From positions 10,326-22,377 of the forward strand of contig JAUNSQ010000006.1 in NCBI GenBank assembly GCA_030539135.1: 12,052 bases of DNA, written 5' to 3'. This document shows, piece after piece, positions 5,960 through 12,052 of this stretch. The stretch is from Synergistaceae bacterium. Its GTDB lineage: Bacteria > Synergistota > Synergistia > Synergistales > Synergistaceae. The translations under genes and the position numbers were made by a program. Under the pieces are notes generated by a model, which saw only the letters and a program-made list of their open reading frames with translations, ran no database searches and was not told where the DNA came from. The number at the start of each line of letters is the position of its first letter. Position 1 is the stretch's first letter.

Positions 5960-7477
5960 ATGAAAAAGACATTTCTCACAATTATGCTCCTATTAGCCTC
6001 CGCGATACCATGCTGCGCTTCGTCAAGCACAGTCCCTCAGCATCACTGGACATATCATTCACTCCAAGTGCTTGCGGAGAAGAAACTCATCAGCGCCGAT
6101 ATCGTCCCTGGCAAGACATTGCTTACCGAAGATCAGGTCGCCAGCTTGATAAAGACAGCCGTCAAGAACGCGAAAACGCTTGTCGATAAGATCGGTGAGA
6201 ACGAACTCGTCAGCCTCCGCCAACTCTCCAACGCGTACAAGGGTGCGCTGGCCAAAATCGGCTGTGACTTTGCAGCGCTCAGGAAGAGCATAGAAGAGTG
6301 CGCAGCAGCGGCGGGGTTCCAGACTATGGAGCCGAACGGCGGCGTGAAAGAGACCCCCGCCAGCAAGAGGGCCGCGACCTCTATAAATAAGTTCTCCTTC
6401 GATATTTACAAAGCTCTGGCGAAGACCAAGGGCAACATGTTCATCTCGCCGTACAGCATCTCGTCCGCGCTATCTATGACATACGCCGGTGCGCGCGGCA
6501 AGACGGAGGAAGAGATGGCGAAAGTCCTCGGCCTTGACAGCTCCATACACAAAAACATGGGGGCGCTGGTCAAAGAGATAAATTCCGTACCAGCCGATAC
6601 CGCTAAGGTCAGCGCCGCAAACGCGCTGTGGCCGTCAAAACAGGAGGCGCTCCTGCCGCAGTTCACAGCGACTGTCAGGGAAAACTACAAGGCCGGACTT
6701 ACCCAGCTAGACTATAAAAAAGACCCTGACGCGGCGGCAGCCGTGATAAACAGCTGGGTCGCAAAGCACACGGAGAACAAGATACTCGACATCATCGCCA
6801 AGGGCACGCTGACAAGAGACACCATGCTGACTCTGACGAACGCCGTGTATTTCAAGGCAAACTGGAACGACAAATTCGAGCCGGAGAACACAAGGGCCGA
6901 GGCGTTCCATACGGCGCATGGCGTCTCCGTCAAGGCCCCGATGATGACTCGCACAGGCAATGATATAAATTACGCGCGGACGGCATGGGGCGAGATAGCG
7001 GAACTGCCTTATACATACAGCCGCTTCTCGATGTTCGTGCTGCTGCCGACCGCTGGGCGTGACTTCACAGCAGCGGAGGACGCGCTCTCTGCGGAGATGT
7101 TTAACGGGCTTGCATCGAAGATGTCGGCGAGAAAAGTTATCTTGACGATCCCAAAATTCAGGGCCGAGCAGTCGTTTAGTCTGTCAAAGACATTGGCGAA
7201 GATGGGCATGCCGTCAGCTTTCGGCGGAGGCGCGGACTTCTCCGGGATAAACGGCAAGCGAAACATCTTCATCGGCGGCGTGTTGCACAAGACGTTCATC
7301 AGCGTCGCAGAGGACGGCACGGAGGCTGCGGCAGCCACCGCGGTCATACTGTCGAAGATGTCGATGCCTGCACCCGACCCTCCGATAATCTTCCGCGCCG
7401 ACAGGCCGTTCATCTACGTTATCAAAGACAACGAAACAGGAGTAATTCTTTTCATCGGAAGATTTGTGAAACCATAA
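5960..7477 (+). CDS. Secreted serpin with N-terminal SLH-like segment
   Basis: 505 residues. Serpins are suicide inhibitors, usually of serine proteases. Residues 1-20 form a signal peptide (MKKTFLTIMLLLASAIPCCA). Residues about 24-70 resemble one S-layer-homology repeat: VPQHHWTYHSLQVLAEKKLI, then LLTEDQVASLIKTAV, suggesting attachment to the cell envelope. A helical linker (71-135) leads to a full serpin domain (about 140-505). Landmarks are NMFISPYSISSALSMTYAGA (159-178), TNAVYFKANW (293-302), the hinge EDGTEAAAAT (451-460) and the C-terminal DRPFIYVIKDNETGVILFIG. The small-residue hinge is the form found in inhibitory serpins, so it is probably active. AAAGGAG eight bases upstream of the ATG fixes the start. 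It is divergent from the minus-strand operon and has its own terminator. Bacterial serpins are sporadic and may be acquired; base composition here does not look foreign by eye. Confidence 0.95.
   Translation: MKKTFLTIMLLLASAIPCCASSSTVPQHHWTYHSLQVLAEKKLISADIVPGKTLLTEDQVASLIKTAVKNAKTLVDKIGENELVSLRQLSNAYKGALAKIGCDFAALRKSIEECAAAAGFQTMEPNGGVKETPASKRAATSINKFSFDIYKALAKTKGNMFISPYSISSALSMTYAGARGKTEEEMAKVLGLDSSIHKNMGALVKEINSVPADTAKVSAANALWPSKQEALLPQFTATVRENYKAGLTQLDYKKDPDAAAAVINSWVAKHTENKILDIIAKGTLTRDTMLTLTNAVYFKANWNDKFEPENTRAEAFHTAHGVSVKAPMMTRTGNDINYARTAWGEIAELPYTYSRFSMFVLLPTAGRDFTAAEDALSAEMFNGLASKMSARKVILTIPKFRAEQSFSLSKTLAKMGMPSAFGGGADFSGINGKRNIFIGGVLHKTFISVAEDGTEAAAATAVILSKMSMPAPDPPIIFRADRPFIYVIKDNETGVILFIGRFVKP
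7310..7363 (+). other. Serpin reactive-centre loop, hinge to predicted scissile bond
   Basis: Codons 451-468. Taking Gly453 as P15 by the standard numbering, the loop is Thr454 (P14), Glu455 (P13), Ala456-459 (P12-P9), Thr460 (P8), ending at Met467 (P1) and Ser468 (P1'). The same G-to-M count and Met-Ser bond occur in human alpha-1-antitrypsin. The stretch after the bond is proline-rich (MPAPDPP) and about five residues longer than in that protein, which leaves a one- or two-residue doubt about P1. Confidence 0.6.
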
Positions 7478-7504
7478 ATAAATTGATGTAAAACGATATC
7501 CACT

Positions 7505-7537
7505 ATGCCGAGGGTGCTACGCCCGCGGCATTTTTAT
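7505..7537 (+). terminator. Intrinsic terminator of the serpin gene
   Basis: ATGCCG (7505-7510) pairs with CGGCAT (7526-7531), with an A/G mismatch and then a GGG/CCC inner stem, followed by TTTTTATT. It starts 27 bases after the serpin stop. Confidence 0.85.
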
Positions 7538-7540
7538 TCG

Positions 7541-7707
7541 CACAAACCATTCTGCCGACTTGCCTCTGCGAATTAGACGTTTATTAGATGTCCTAAGTTT
7601 ATACTAGCGTTAATGTATATTGGGCACCGCATAGTATACAGTTCTCTATTTTCGGAGCCCCGTATACGGAGAAATCATCTTAAAATCTTAATCGGGAGGT
7701 AACAAAA
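7541..7707 (+). promoter_or_regulatory. Upstream region of gltS with GTATAC repeats
   Basis: No gene is visible here. TATACT (7600-7605) and TAGTAT (7632-7637) are possible -10 boxes, but no good -35 pairs with either. GTATAC occurs at 7634-7639 and again inside the perfect palindrome CCGTATACGG (7660-7669), and GTATAT at 7615-7620; these could be operator half-sites. The leader ends in the strong ribosome site GGGAGGT (7694-7700). Confidence 0.3.
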
Positions 7708-8949
7708 ATGTCATTTGAAATGGTTAACAGCATCTTTACCATCAACACATCCGCGATCATGACCTTGGCCATGGCGGCCGTACTGCTTCTGATAGGCTAT
7801 TTTGTCAAGAGCAAAGTTGATTTCCTTGGGAAATATTGCATCCCCGCGCCTGTCATCGGAGGCTTCCTTTTCATGTTCGTCACGTACCTAGGTTATGTGA
7901 CTGGATCTTTCTCCTTCACGTTCGACACATATTTCCAGTCGCCGTTCATGAATGTATTCTTCACGACGGTAGGCCTCGGAGCCAGCTTCGCGCTTCTTAA
8001 GAAGGGCGGATATCTCCTGATAGTCTACTGGCTGATTGCAGGAATCGTCTCCATCTTCCAAAACGTTATAGGAATTGGCGTCGCTCAGCTTGTAGGACTT
8101 GAAGCTCCTTATGCGCTGCTCGCAAGCGCCATCTCTATGATAGGTGGACACGGCGCGGCAACGGCCTATGGAACTACGTTCACCGAAATGGGTTATGACG
8201 CCGGCGTCCTCGTAGGCGTAGCTTGCGCCACGTTCGGACTCATCTCCGCAGTCATGGTCGGAGGCCCGGTAGGCCGCCGTCTGATAGTGAAATACGACCT
8301 CAAACCAGATGTTGACGAAACATTCGACACTGACGTGACCTCCGTCAACGTAGCGGCCAAAGAACCTCTCTCGGGTCTCGACGTTATAAAGAACGTAACG
8401 GCGATACTCGTCTGCGTTGCCGTCGGAACCCAGATATCCGGCTGGATTGGCAAACTTATCGGCATGAGCTTCCCGACATACGTCGGAGCAATGTTCGTAG
8501 CAGTCATTCTCCGTAACCTTAACGAAAAAGCTCATTTCTACAAATTTGACTTCGCACTCGTCGAAGGCATCGGCGACGTAATGCTCGCTCTGTATCTCTC
8601 AATGGCGATGATGACCCTCAAACTGTGGCAGCTGTCCGGACTTATCGGCGGCGTGCTCGTCATCCTGTTCTGCCAGGTCGTATTCCTCGTGCTCGTTTCC
8701 TACTTCATCGTATTCCGCATCCTTGGGAAGAACTACGACGCCGCCGTTATGTGCGCGGGTCTTTGCGGACACGGCCTTGGAGCTACGCCGTCTGCCATCG
8801 TTAATATGACGGCCGTCAACGAGCGTTACGGCATGTCGCGCCGCGCGATGATGATCGTCCCGATCGTCGGAGCGTTCCTCGTTGACATCATCTACCAGCC
8901 GCAGACGATCTGGTTCATCAAGACATTCGTACATACGGTAGCAAAATAG
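7708..8949 (+). CDS. gltS: Sodium/glutamate symporter GltS
   Basis: Integral inner-membrane carrier of 413 residues, close to the roughly 400 of E. coli GltS, coupling glutamate movement to sodium. Around ten or more hydrophobic segments are visible. The two halves each carry the family's glycine-rich re-entrant motif: GGHGAATAYG at residues 146-155 and CGHGLGATPSAIVNM at 353-367. This agrees with the inverted-repeat architecture of the family. A soluble loop (about 195-222, DLKPDVDETFDTDV) separates the halves. The start is set by GGGAGGT at 7694-7700. The next gene, glutamate formimidoyltransferase, begins 74 bases downstream on the same strand, so GltS probably imports glutamate or exports the glutamate released from histidine. 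Direction in vivo cannot be read from the sequence. Confidence 0.96.
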   Translation: MSFEMVNSIFTINTSAIMTLAMAAVLLLIGYFVKSKVDFLGKYCIPAPVIGGFLFMFVTYLGYVTGSFSFTFDTYFQSPFMNVFFTTVGLGASFALLKKGGYLLIVYWLIAGIVSIFQNVIGIGVAQLVGLEAPYALLASAISMIGGHGAATAYGTTFTEMGYDAGVLVGVACATFGLISAVMVGGPVGRRLIVKYDLKPDVDETFDTDVTSVNVAAKEPLSGLDVIKNVTAILVCVAVGTQISGWIGKLIGMSFPTYVGAMFVAVILRNLNEKAHFYKFDFALVEGIGDVMLALYLSMAMMTLKLWQLSGLIGGVLVILFCQVVFLVLVSYFIVFRILGKNYDAAVMCAGLCGHGLGATPSAIVNMTAVNERYGMSRRAMMIVPIVGAFLVDIIYQPQTIWFIKTFVHTVAK

Positions 8950-9023
8950 TATCCGACTTAGCACAGCAGTTCTCTAATGTACTGCGTAAATATCTATAAA
9001 AATTTTTAGGAGGGCTTATCACT

Positions 9024-9926
9024 ATGGCAAAGCTAGTTGAATGTATCCCAAACTTTAGCGAAGGCCGCGACCAGGCGGTGATCGACGGACTTGTGAAGGT
9101 CGCCCAGAGCGTACCAGGATGCACATTGTTCGACGCTCAGTCCGACGCCAGCCACAACCGCTGCGTGTTCACGCTGGTCGGTTCGCCGGAATCAGTAGAA
9201 GAAGTCGCGTTCCTGCTCTGCAAGAAGGCATCTGAGACCATCGACATGACGAAACACGAAGGCGCGCATCCAAGAATGGGCGCGACAGACGTTATCCCGT
9301 TCGTACCGACGGTCAACATGACGGTCGAGGAATGCGTAGAGATGTCCAAGCGCGTAGCACAGCGCATCTGGGACGAACTCAAGATACCCAGCTTCCTCTA
9401 TGAAGATTCAGCGACGTCACCGGACCGCGTCAACCTCGCAAGCTGCAGGAAAGGCCAGTTCGAGGGCATGCCGGAGAAGCTGCTCAAACCGGAATGGGCT
9501 CCCGATTACGGTGAAAGAAAGATACATCCGACAGCAGGCATTACAGCCATAGGTGCGCGTATGCCGCTCGTTGCCTTCAACGTCAACCTCGACACGCCTG
9601 ACGTTGAGATCGCCAACAAGATAGCCAAGATGATCCGTGGTTCGTCGGGCGGGTTCAAGTACTGCAAAGCCATCGGCGTAATGCTCGAGGACCGCAACAT
9701 AGCGCAGGTCTCGATGAACATGGTCAACTACGAAGGCACCCAGCTCTATCGCGTCTTCGAGATGATCAGAGCCGAGGCTGACCGCTGGGGCGTCCGCATC
9801 ATCGGAAGCGAAGTAGTCGGGCTGACGCCCGCCAAGGCGCTTGTCGACGCGGCGGAATACTACCTTAAGATAGAGAACTTCGATTACCATAAACAAGTAA
9901 TGGAAAACCACCTCGTCGGACTTTAA
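9024..9926 (+). CDS. ftcD: Glutamate formimidoyltransferase (first copy)
   Basis: Transfers the formimino group of N-formimino-L-glutamate to tetrahydrofolate, giving glutamate and 5-formimino-THF, in histidine catabolism. The 300 residues cover only the formiminotransferase half of the bifunctional animal enzyme. Visible motifs: VECIPNFSEGRD at the N-terminus, DMTKHEGAHPRMGATDVIPF with His82 aligning to the catalytic His82 of the porcine enzyme, AFNVNLDTPDVEIA, and SEVVGLTPAKALVDAAEYYL near the C-terminus. AGGAGGG (9008-9014) sets the start. fchA follows after 22 bases, so the two steps are encoded as separate proteins in one transcript. A 5-base-pair hairpin upstream (8966-8985) is too weak to call a terminator, so cotranscription with gltS is possible. 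Confidence 0.95.
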   Translation: MAKLVECIPNFSEGRDQAVIDGLVKVAQSVPGCTLFDAQSDASHNRCVFTLVGSPESVEEVAFLLCKKASETIDMTKHEGAHPRMGATDVIPFVPTVNMTVEECVEMSKRVAQRIWDELKIPSFLYEDSATSPDRVNLASCRKGQFEGMPEKLLKPEWAPDYGERKIHPTAGITAIGARMPLVAFNVNLDTPDVEIANKIAKMIRGSSGGFKYCKAIGVMLEDRNIAQVSMNMVNYEGTQLYRVFEMIRAEADRWGVRIIGSEVVGLTPAKALVDAAEYYLKIENFDYHKQVMENHLVGL

Positions 9927-9948
9927 GCACGGCGAAAGGAGAAAAGTT

Positions 9949-10575
9949 ATGAGACTTACAGATCAGACACTCTCTACCTTCGTAGATACAATGGCCTCCT
10001 CCGAGCCGGCGCCTGGCGGCGGTTCCGCAGCCGCACTTGAGGGAGCCTTGGGAGCAGCCCTTACGGCTATGGTCTGTGCCCTGACCAAGGGGAAGAAGAA
10101 ATACGCCGAATACGAAACTCTGGCGGCGGACACGGAGCAAAAGGCTAACACGCTGAAAGCCCGCTTCGTCGATATCATCAACAGGGATACCGACGCGTTC
10201 AACATGGTGGCGGACGTGTTCTCGATGCCAAAAGACACCGACGCGCAGAAGGCAGCGCGCAAAGAAGCTATGCAGGCCGCTCTCAAAGGCTGCACCAAGA
10301 CCCCCTATGAGATGATGGAGCTGTCGTGTGAGACGCTTGAGCTTACAAAAGGGCTCATCGGACGCTCGAACGCCAGCGCCTCAAGTGACCTTGGCTGCGC
10401 GGCGTTGAGCTTGGCTGCCGCGATACAGGGCGCATGGCTCAACGTGCTCATCAACATCGGCGGGATAGACGATCAGGAGTTTGCGGATCGCTACCGTCAG
10501 GGCGGACAGAAGCTGCTCGAACGCGCTCTGCCCATGGCTAAAGAGATATACGAAGAGATCGTAAAATCCCTTTAG
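9949..10575 (+). CDS. fchA: Formimidoyltetrahydrofolate cyclodeaminase
   Basis: Converts 5-formimino-THF to 5,10-methenyl-THF and ammonia, taking the product of the preceding gene and feeding one-carbon metabolism. The 208 residues match the C-terminal half of bifunctional FTCD and clostridial FchA. The glycine-rich APGGGSAAALEGALGAAL (residues 21-38) followed by MVCALTKGKKKYAEYE is the family signature; the remainder is helical with DAFNMVADVFSMPKDTD and an alanine-rich C-terminal half. AAAGGAG (9935-9941) lies 7 bases before the ATG. It is followed by a strong hairpin before hutD. The protein is cytoplasmic. Confidence 0.95.
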   Translation: MRLTDQTLSTFVDTMASSEPAPGGGSAAALEGALGAALTAMVCALTKGKKKYAEYETLAADTEQKANTLKARFVDIINRDTDAFNMVADVFSMPKDTDAQKAARKEAMQAALKGCTKTPYEMMELSCETLELTKGLIGRSNASASSDLGCAALSLAAAIQGAWLNVLINIGGIDDQEFADRYRQGGQKLLERALPMAKEIYEEIVKSL

Positions 10576-10606
10576 TGATATCGGCGGACAGGTAAAACTA
10601 AAAATT

Positions 10607-10640
10607 GCTGGCGCGCACCGCGAGGTACGCGCCAGCCTTT
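10607..10640 (+). terminator. Strong hairpin between fchA and hutD (terminator or attenuator)
   Basis: GCTGGCGCG (10607-10615) pairs perfectly with CGCGCCAGC (10628-10636). After a C/A mismatch an inner ACC/GGT stem closes the GNRA-type loop GCGA (10620-10623). CTTTATAA follows, a short U tract much like that of the grdA terminator. The ribosome site of hutD starts within 10 bases, so hutD transcription depends on read-through or on a promoter I cannot see. Confidence 0.65.
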
Positions 10641-10660
10641 ATAAGGAGATGAGGCGCCTA

Positions 10661-11263
10661 ATGAACATCCAACGACTTACGCCTGAAGATTACACCGTCA
10701 GCAATTGGTCTGGCGGGACGACGACACAGATAGCCATATCGCCTGAAAAGGCGCTCTATGCTGACCGCGATTTCCTGTGGCGACTAAGCTCGGCCACTGT
10801 GCAGCTTGAGGAATCGGACTTCACGGCCCTGCCTGACTATGACCGCCTAATTTCTACGCTTCGCGGCAATATGATCCTAACCCACGACAGCGGCAGACCT
10901 ATCACTCTCAAGCCGTACCAGACTCACGCCTTCGACGGAGGTGTCCACACCCATTCCGTCGGGAAATGCACAGATTTCAACCTTATGCTCCGCAAGGGAA
11001 AGTGCGTTGGTGAGATAGAAGGGCTGCATACCGGGGGCGGCAAGACCATAAAAACCCTCCTGCGCATGAAGGACACCTCCAAGTATGCCAGTTTCACATT
11101 CCTGCTCTACTGCTCGGAGGGCAGCGGGCAGATCAGCTGCGGCGGGCAGGAGATATCGCTGTCAGCCGGCGAGTCTATATATATCCAGGACCCGGACTGC
11201 GAATACCTGCATATATCTTCCGCCGGTCCCGCCGATTTTATGGCGGCAAGGACGGCATATTAG
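10661..11263 (+). CDS. hutD: HutD family protein
   Basis: 200 residues, typical of the HutD/Ves cupin-type family that accompanies histidine utilisation genes. In Pseudomonas HutD has been proposed to limit or tune hut expression; its exact biochemical role is not settled. Family features: VSNWSGGTTTQIAIS (Trp16, Gly18-19), FLWRLSSATV (Arg41, Ser43), then FTALPDYDRLISTLRGNMIL, followed by two cupin-like beta-rich halves. The start at 10661 is preferred over the ATG at 10649, because the latter directly abuts AAGGAG, whereas GAGG sits 6 bases before 10661. The extra residues would be MRRL. Its position next to ftcD-fchA supports a role in histidine or formiminoglutamate breakdown. Confidence 0.88.
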   Translation: MNIQRLTPEDYTVSNWSGGTTTQIAISPEKALYADRDFLWRLSSATVQLEESDFTALPDYDRLISTLRGNMILTHDSGRPITLKPYQTHAFDGGVHTHSVGKCTDFNLMLRKGKCVGEIEGLHTGGGKTIKTLLRMKDTSKYASFTFLLYCSEGSGQISCGGQEISLSAGESIYIQDPDCEYLHISSAGPADFMAARTAY

Positions 11264-11288
11264 TCAGTCAGAACTATTTTAAGAGACG

Positions 11289-11318
11289 AAGCGCCGGAGA
11301 ATCTCCGGCGCTTTTTTA
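11289..11318 (+). terminator. Intrinsic terminator after hutD
   Basis: A perfect 11-base inverted repeat, AAGCGCCGGAG / CTCCGGCGCTT (11289-11299 and 11303-11313), with the loop AAT, runs into six T residues (11312-11317). It lies 25 bases after the hutD stop. No matching T tract follows on the minus strand. Confidence 0.92.
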
Positions 11319-11348
11319 TATGAGCAGATTTTTGTATTCCACTGGCGA

Positions 11349-12052
11349 TCACAGATTAGTCTCAAGCACCTGCCCAATCGAGAAATCATCTATCTGCAGA
11401 TAATACTCGGCGCAGTCGATCAAAGGCTGCCTCGGCACAGTGCCTACTATCTCGCTGCCTAAAACGTTGACTCCATAACGCCGCGCCTCCATCTTCACAG
11501 TCTCAAAGACGCTGTATAACGAACTCTTCGAATAATCAGTGAGGTTCATAGTCACCTGCGCTACTGAGCGCTCCTCAAGCGATATGCCCATAGCCTTTAC
11601 GAAGCGGAAGCCGCCGCTGATGCTTCGCACCCTCAGGCTAATCTTTTTCGCTATCTCCACGTTCGGAGTGTCAAGATTGATATTGAAATATATGACCGGC
11701 ATCCTCGCCCCGATGATAGTTGCGCCCCCCGTCGGGTGCGGTGCGTCCGGTCCAAAATCCGGCTTCCACATCGGGTCCTTCATCTTCTCGGCCAGTCCCT
11801 CGAACTGCCCGCCGCGTATATCGGCGATATCTACGCGATGCGGCGCGGACGCGGACTTCTCGTAAAGGTAGAACGGCTGCCCATAACGCTCTGAGGCTTC
11901 CTTTGCCACCTCTTTCGCCAATCTGTCCGCGTCTTGTATGGAACAGTTCTTTACCGGTATGAACGGCACAACGTCAACACACCCGATGCGCGGGTGAGCC
12001 CCTTCGTGTTTCGTCATGTCGATGAGTTTGACGGCGGTCCCTATAGCCTCTA
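11349..12052 (-). CDS. ftcD: Second glutamate formimidoyltransferase paralogue (5' end off the right edge)
   Basis: 233 residues are visible. The frame is open through the right edge, so about the first 63 residues are missing by comparison with the first copy; the internal ATG at 12017 is not the start. It has the catalytic segment LIDMTKHEGAHPRIGCVDVVPF, IIGARMPVIYFNINLDTPNVEIA, and SEIVGTVPRQPLIDCAEYYL. By eye roughly half the aligned positions match the first copy (9024-9926). Differences cluster in the middle (YGQPFYLYEKSASAPHRVDI versus LKIPSFLYEDSATSPDRVNL). It is convergent with hutD and is not followed by a cyclodeaminase gene. Some stand-alone formimidoyltransferases are known to substitute for 5-formyl-THF cycloligase, so this copy may have a folate-salvage role instead. 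That part is inference. Confidence 0.92.
   Translation of the reverse strand, partial: EAIGTAVKLIDMTKHEGAHPRIGCVDVVPFIPVKNCSIQDADRLAKEVAKEASERYGQPFYLYEKSASAPHRVDIADIRGGQFEGLAEKMKDPMWKPDFGPDAPHPTGGATIIGARMPVIYFNINLDTPNVEIAKKISLRVRSISGGFRFVKAMGISLEERSVAQVTMNLTDYSKSSLYSVFETVKMEARRYGVNVLGSEIVGTVPRQPLIDCAEYYLQIDDFSIGQVLETNL

Noticed and set aside
7888..8535. Minus-strand open frame of 215 codons inside gltS
   Set aside because: It is antisense to the membrane-spanning coding sequence of gltS, is unusually rich in charged and Tyr residues, and has no recognisable ribosome site or motif.
8966..8985. Hairpin GCAGT/ACTGC between gltS and ftcD as a terminator
   Set aside because: The stem is only 5 base pairs with a 10-base loop and no T tract directly after it.

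Overview
The window looks like chromosomal DNA of an anaerobic, amino-acid-fermenting bacterium with moderately high GC. A selenoprotein GrdA (glycine/sarcosine/betaine reductase), a glutamate/Na+ symporter and a split formiminoglutamate pathway all point that way. This mix, plus an exported protein whose N-terminus resembles an S-layer-homology domain, suggests Synergistota (Cloacibacillus-like) more than a classical Clostridium. The taxon is an inference. No mobile element, CRISPR array, tRNA or rRNA was recognised.

Positions 1-2580: leuS runs leftward off the left edge. It is divergent from a two-gene unit, trxA-grdA, across a roughly 200-base region with a good promoter candidate on each strand. 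grdA contains an in-frame UGA (codon 44) that must be read as selenocysteine, so ordinary ORF calling splits or truncates it. The unit ends in a strong hairpin that probably also terminates the convergent operon to its right.

Positions 2589-5808 (minus strand): a tightly spaced five-gene operon. In transcription order it encodes a two-[4Fe-4S] ferredoxin/nitroreductase fusion, a YbgC/4HBT-type hotdog thioesterase, a lone type IV pilin-like protein, an unrecognised protein (possibly PH-like) and an exported C39-like papain-fold protein. The combination fits no pathway I know.

Positions 5960-7537 (plus strand): a secreted serpin, divergent from that operon. It has an N-terminal SLH-like segment and a reactive-centre loop that predicts Met-Ser at P1-P1', as in human alpha-1-antitrypsin. 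It is followed by its own terminator.

Positions 7708-12052: a glutamate/histidine catabolism block. gltS, glutamate formimidoyltransferase (ftcD) and formimino-THF cyclodeaminase (fchA) run rightward, followed after a strong hairpin by hutD. A second, diverged ftcD paralogue comes in from the right edge on the minus strand. Together these genes would convert formiminoglutamate from histidine into glutamate, methenyl-THF and ammonia, with GltS moving glutamate across the membrane. The earlier histidine-pathway genes (hutH, hutU, hutI) are not in the window.
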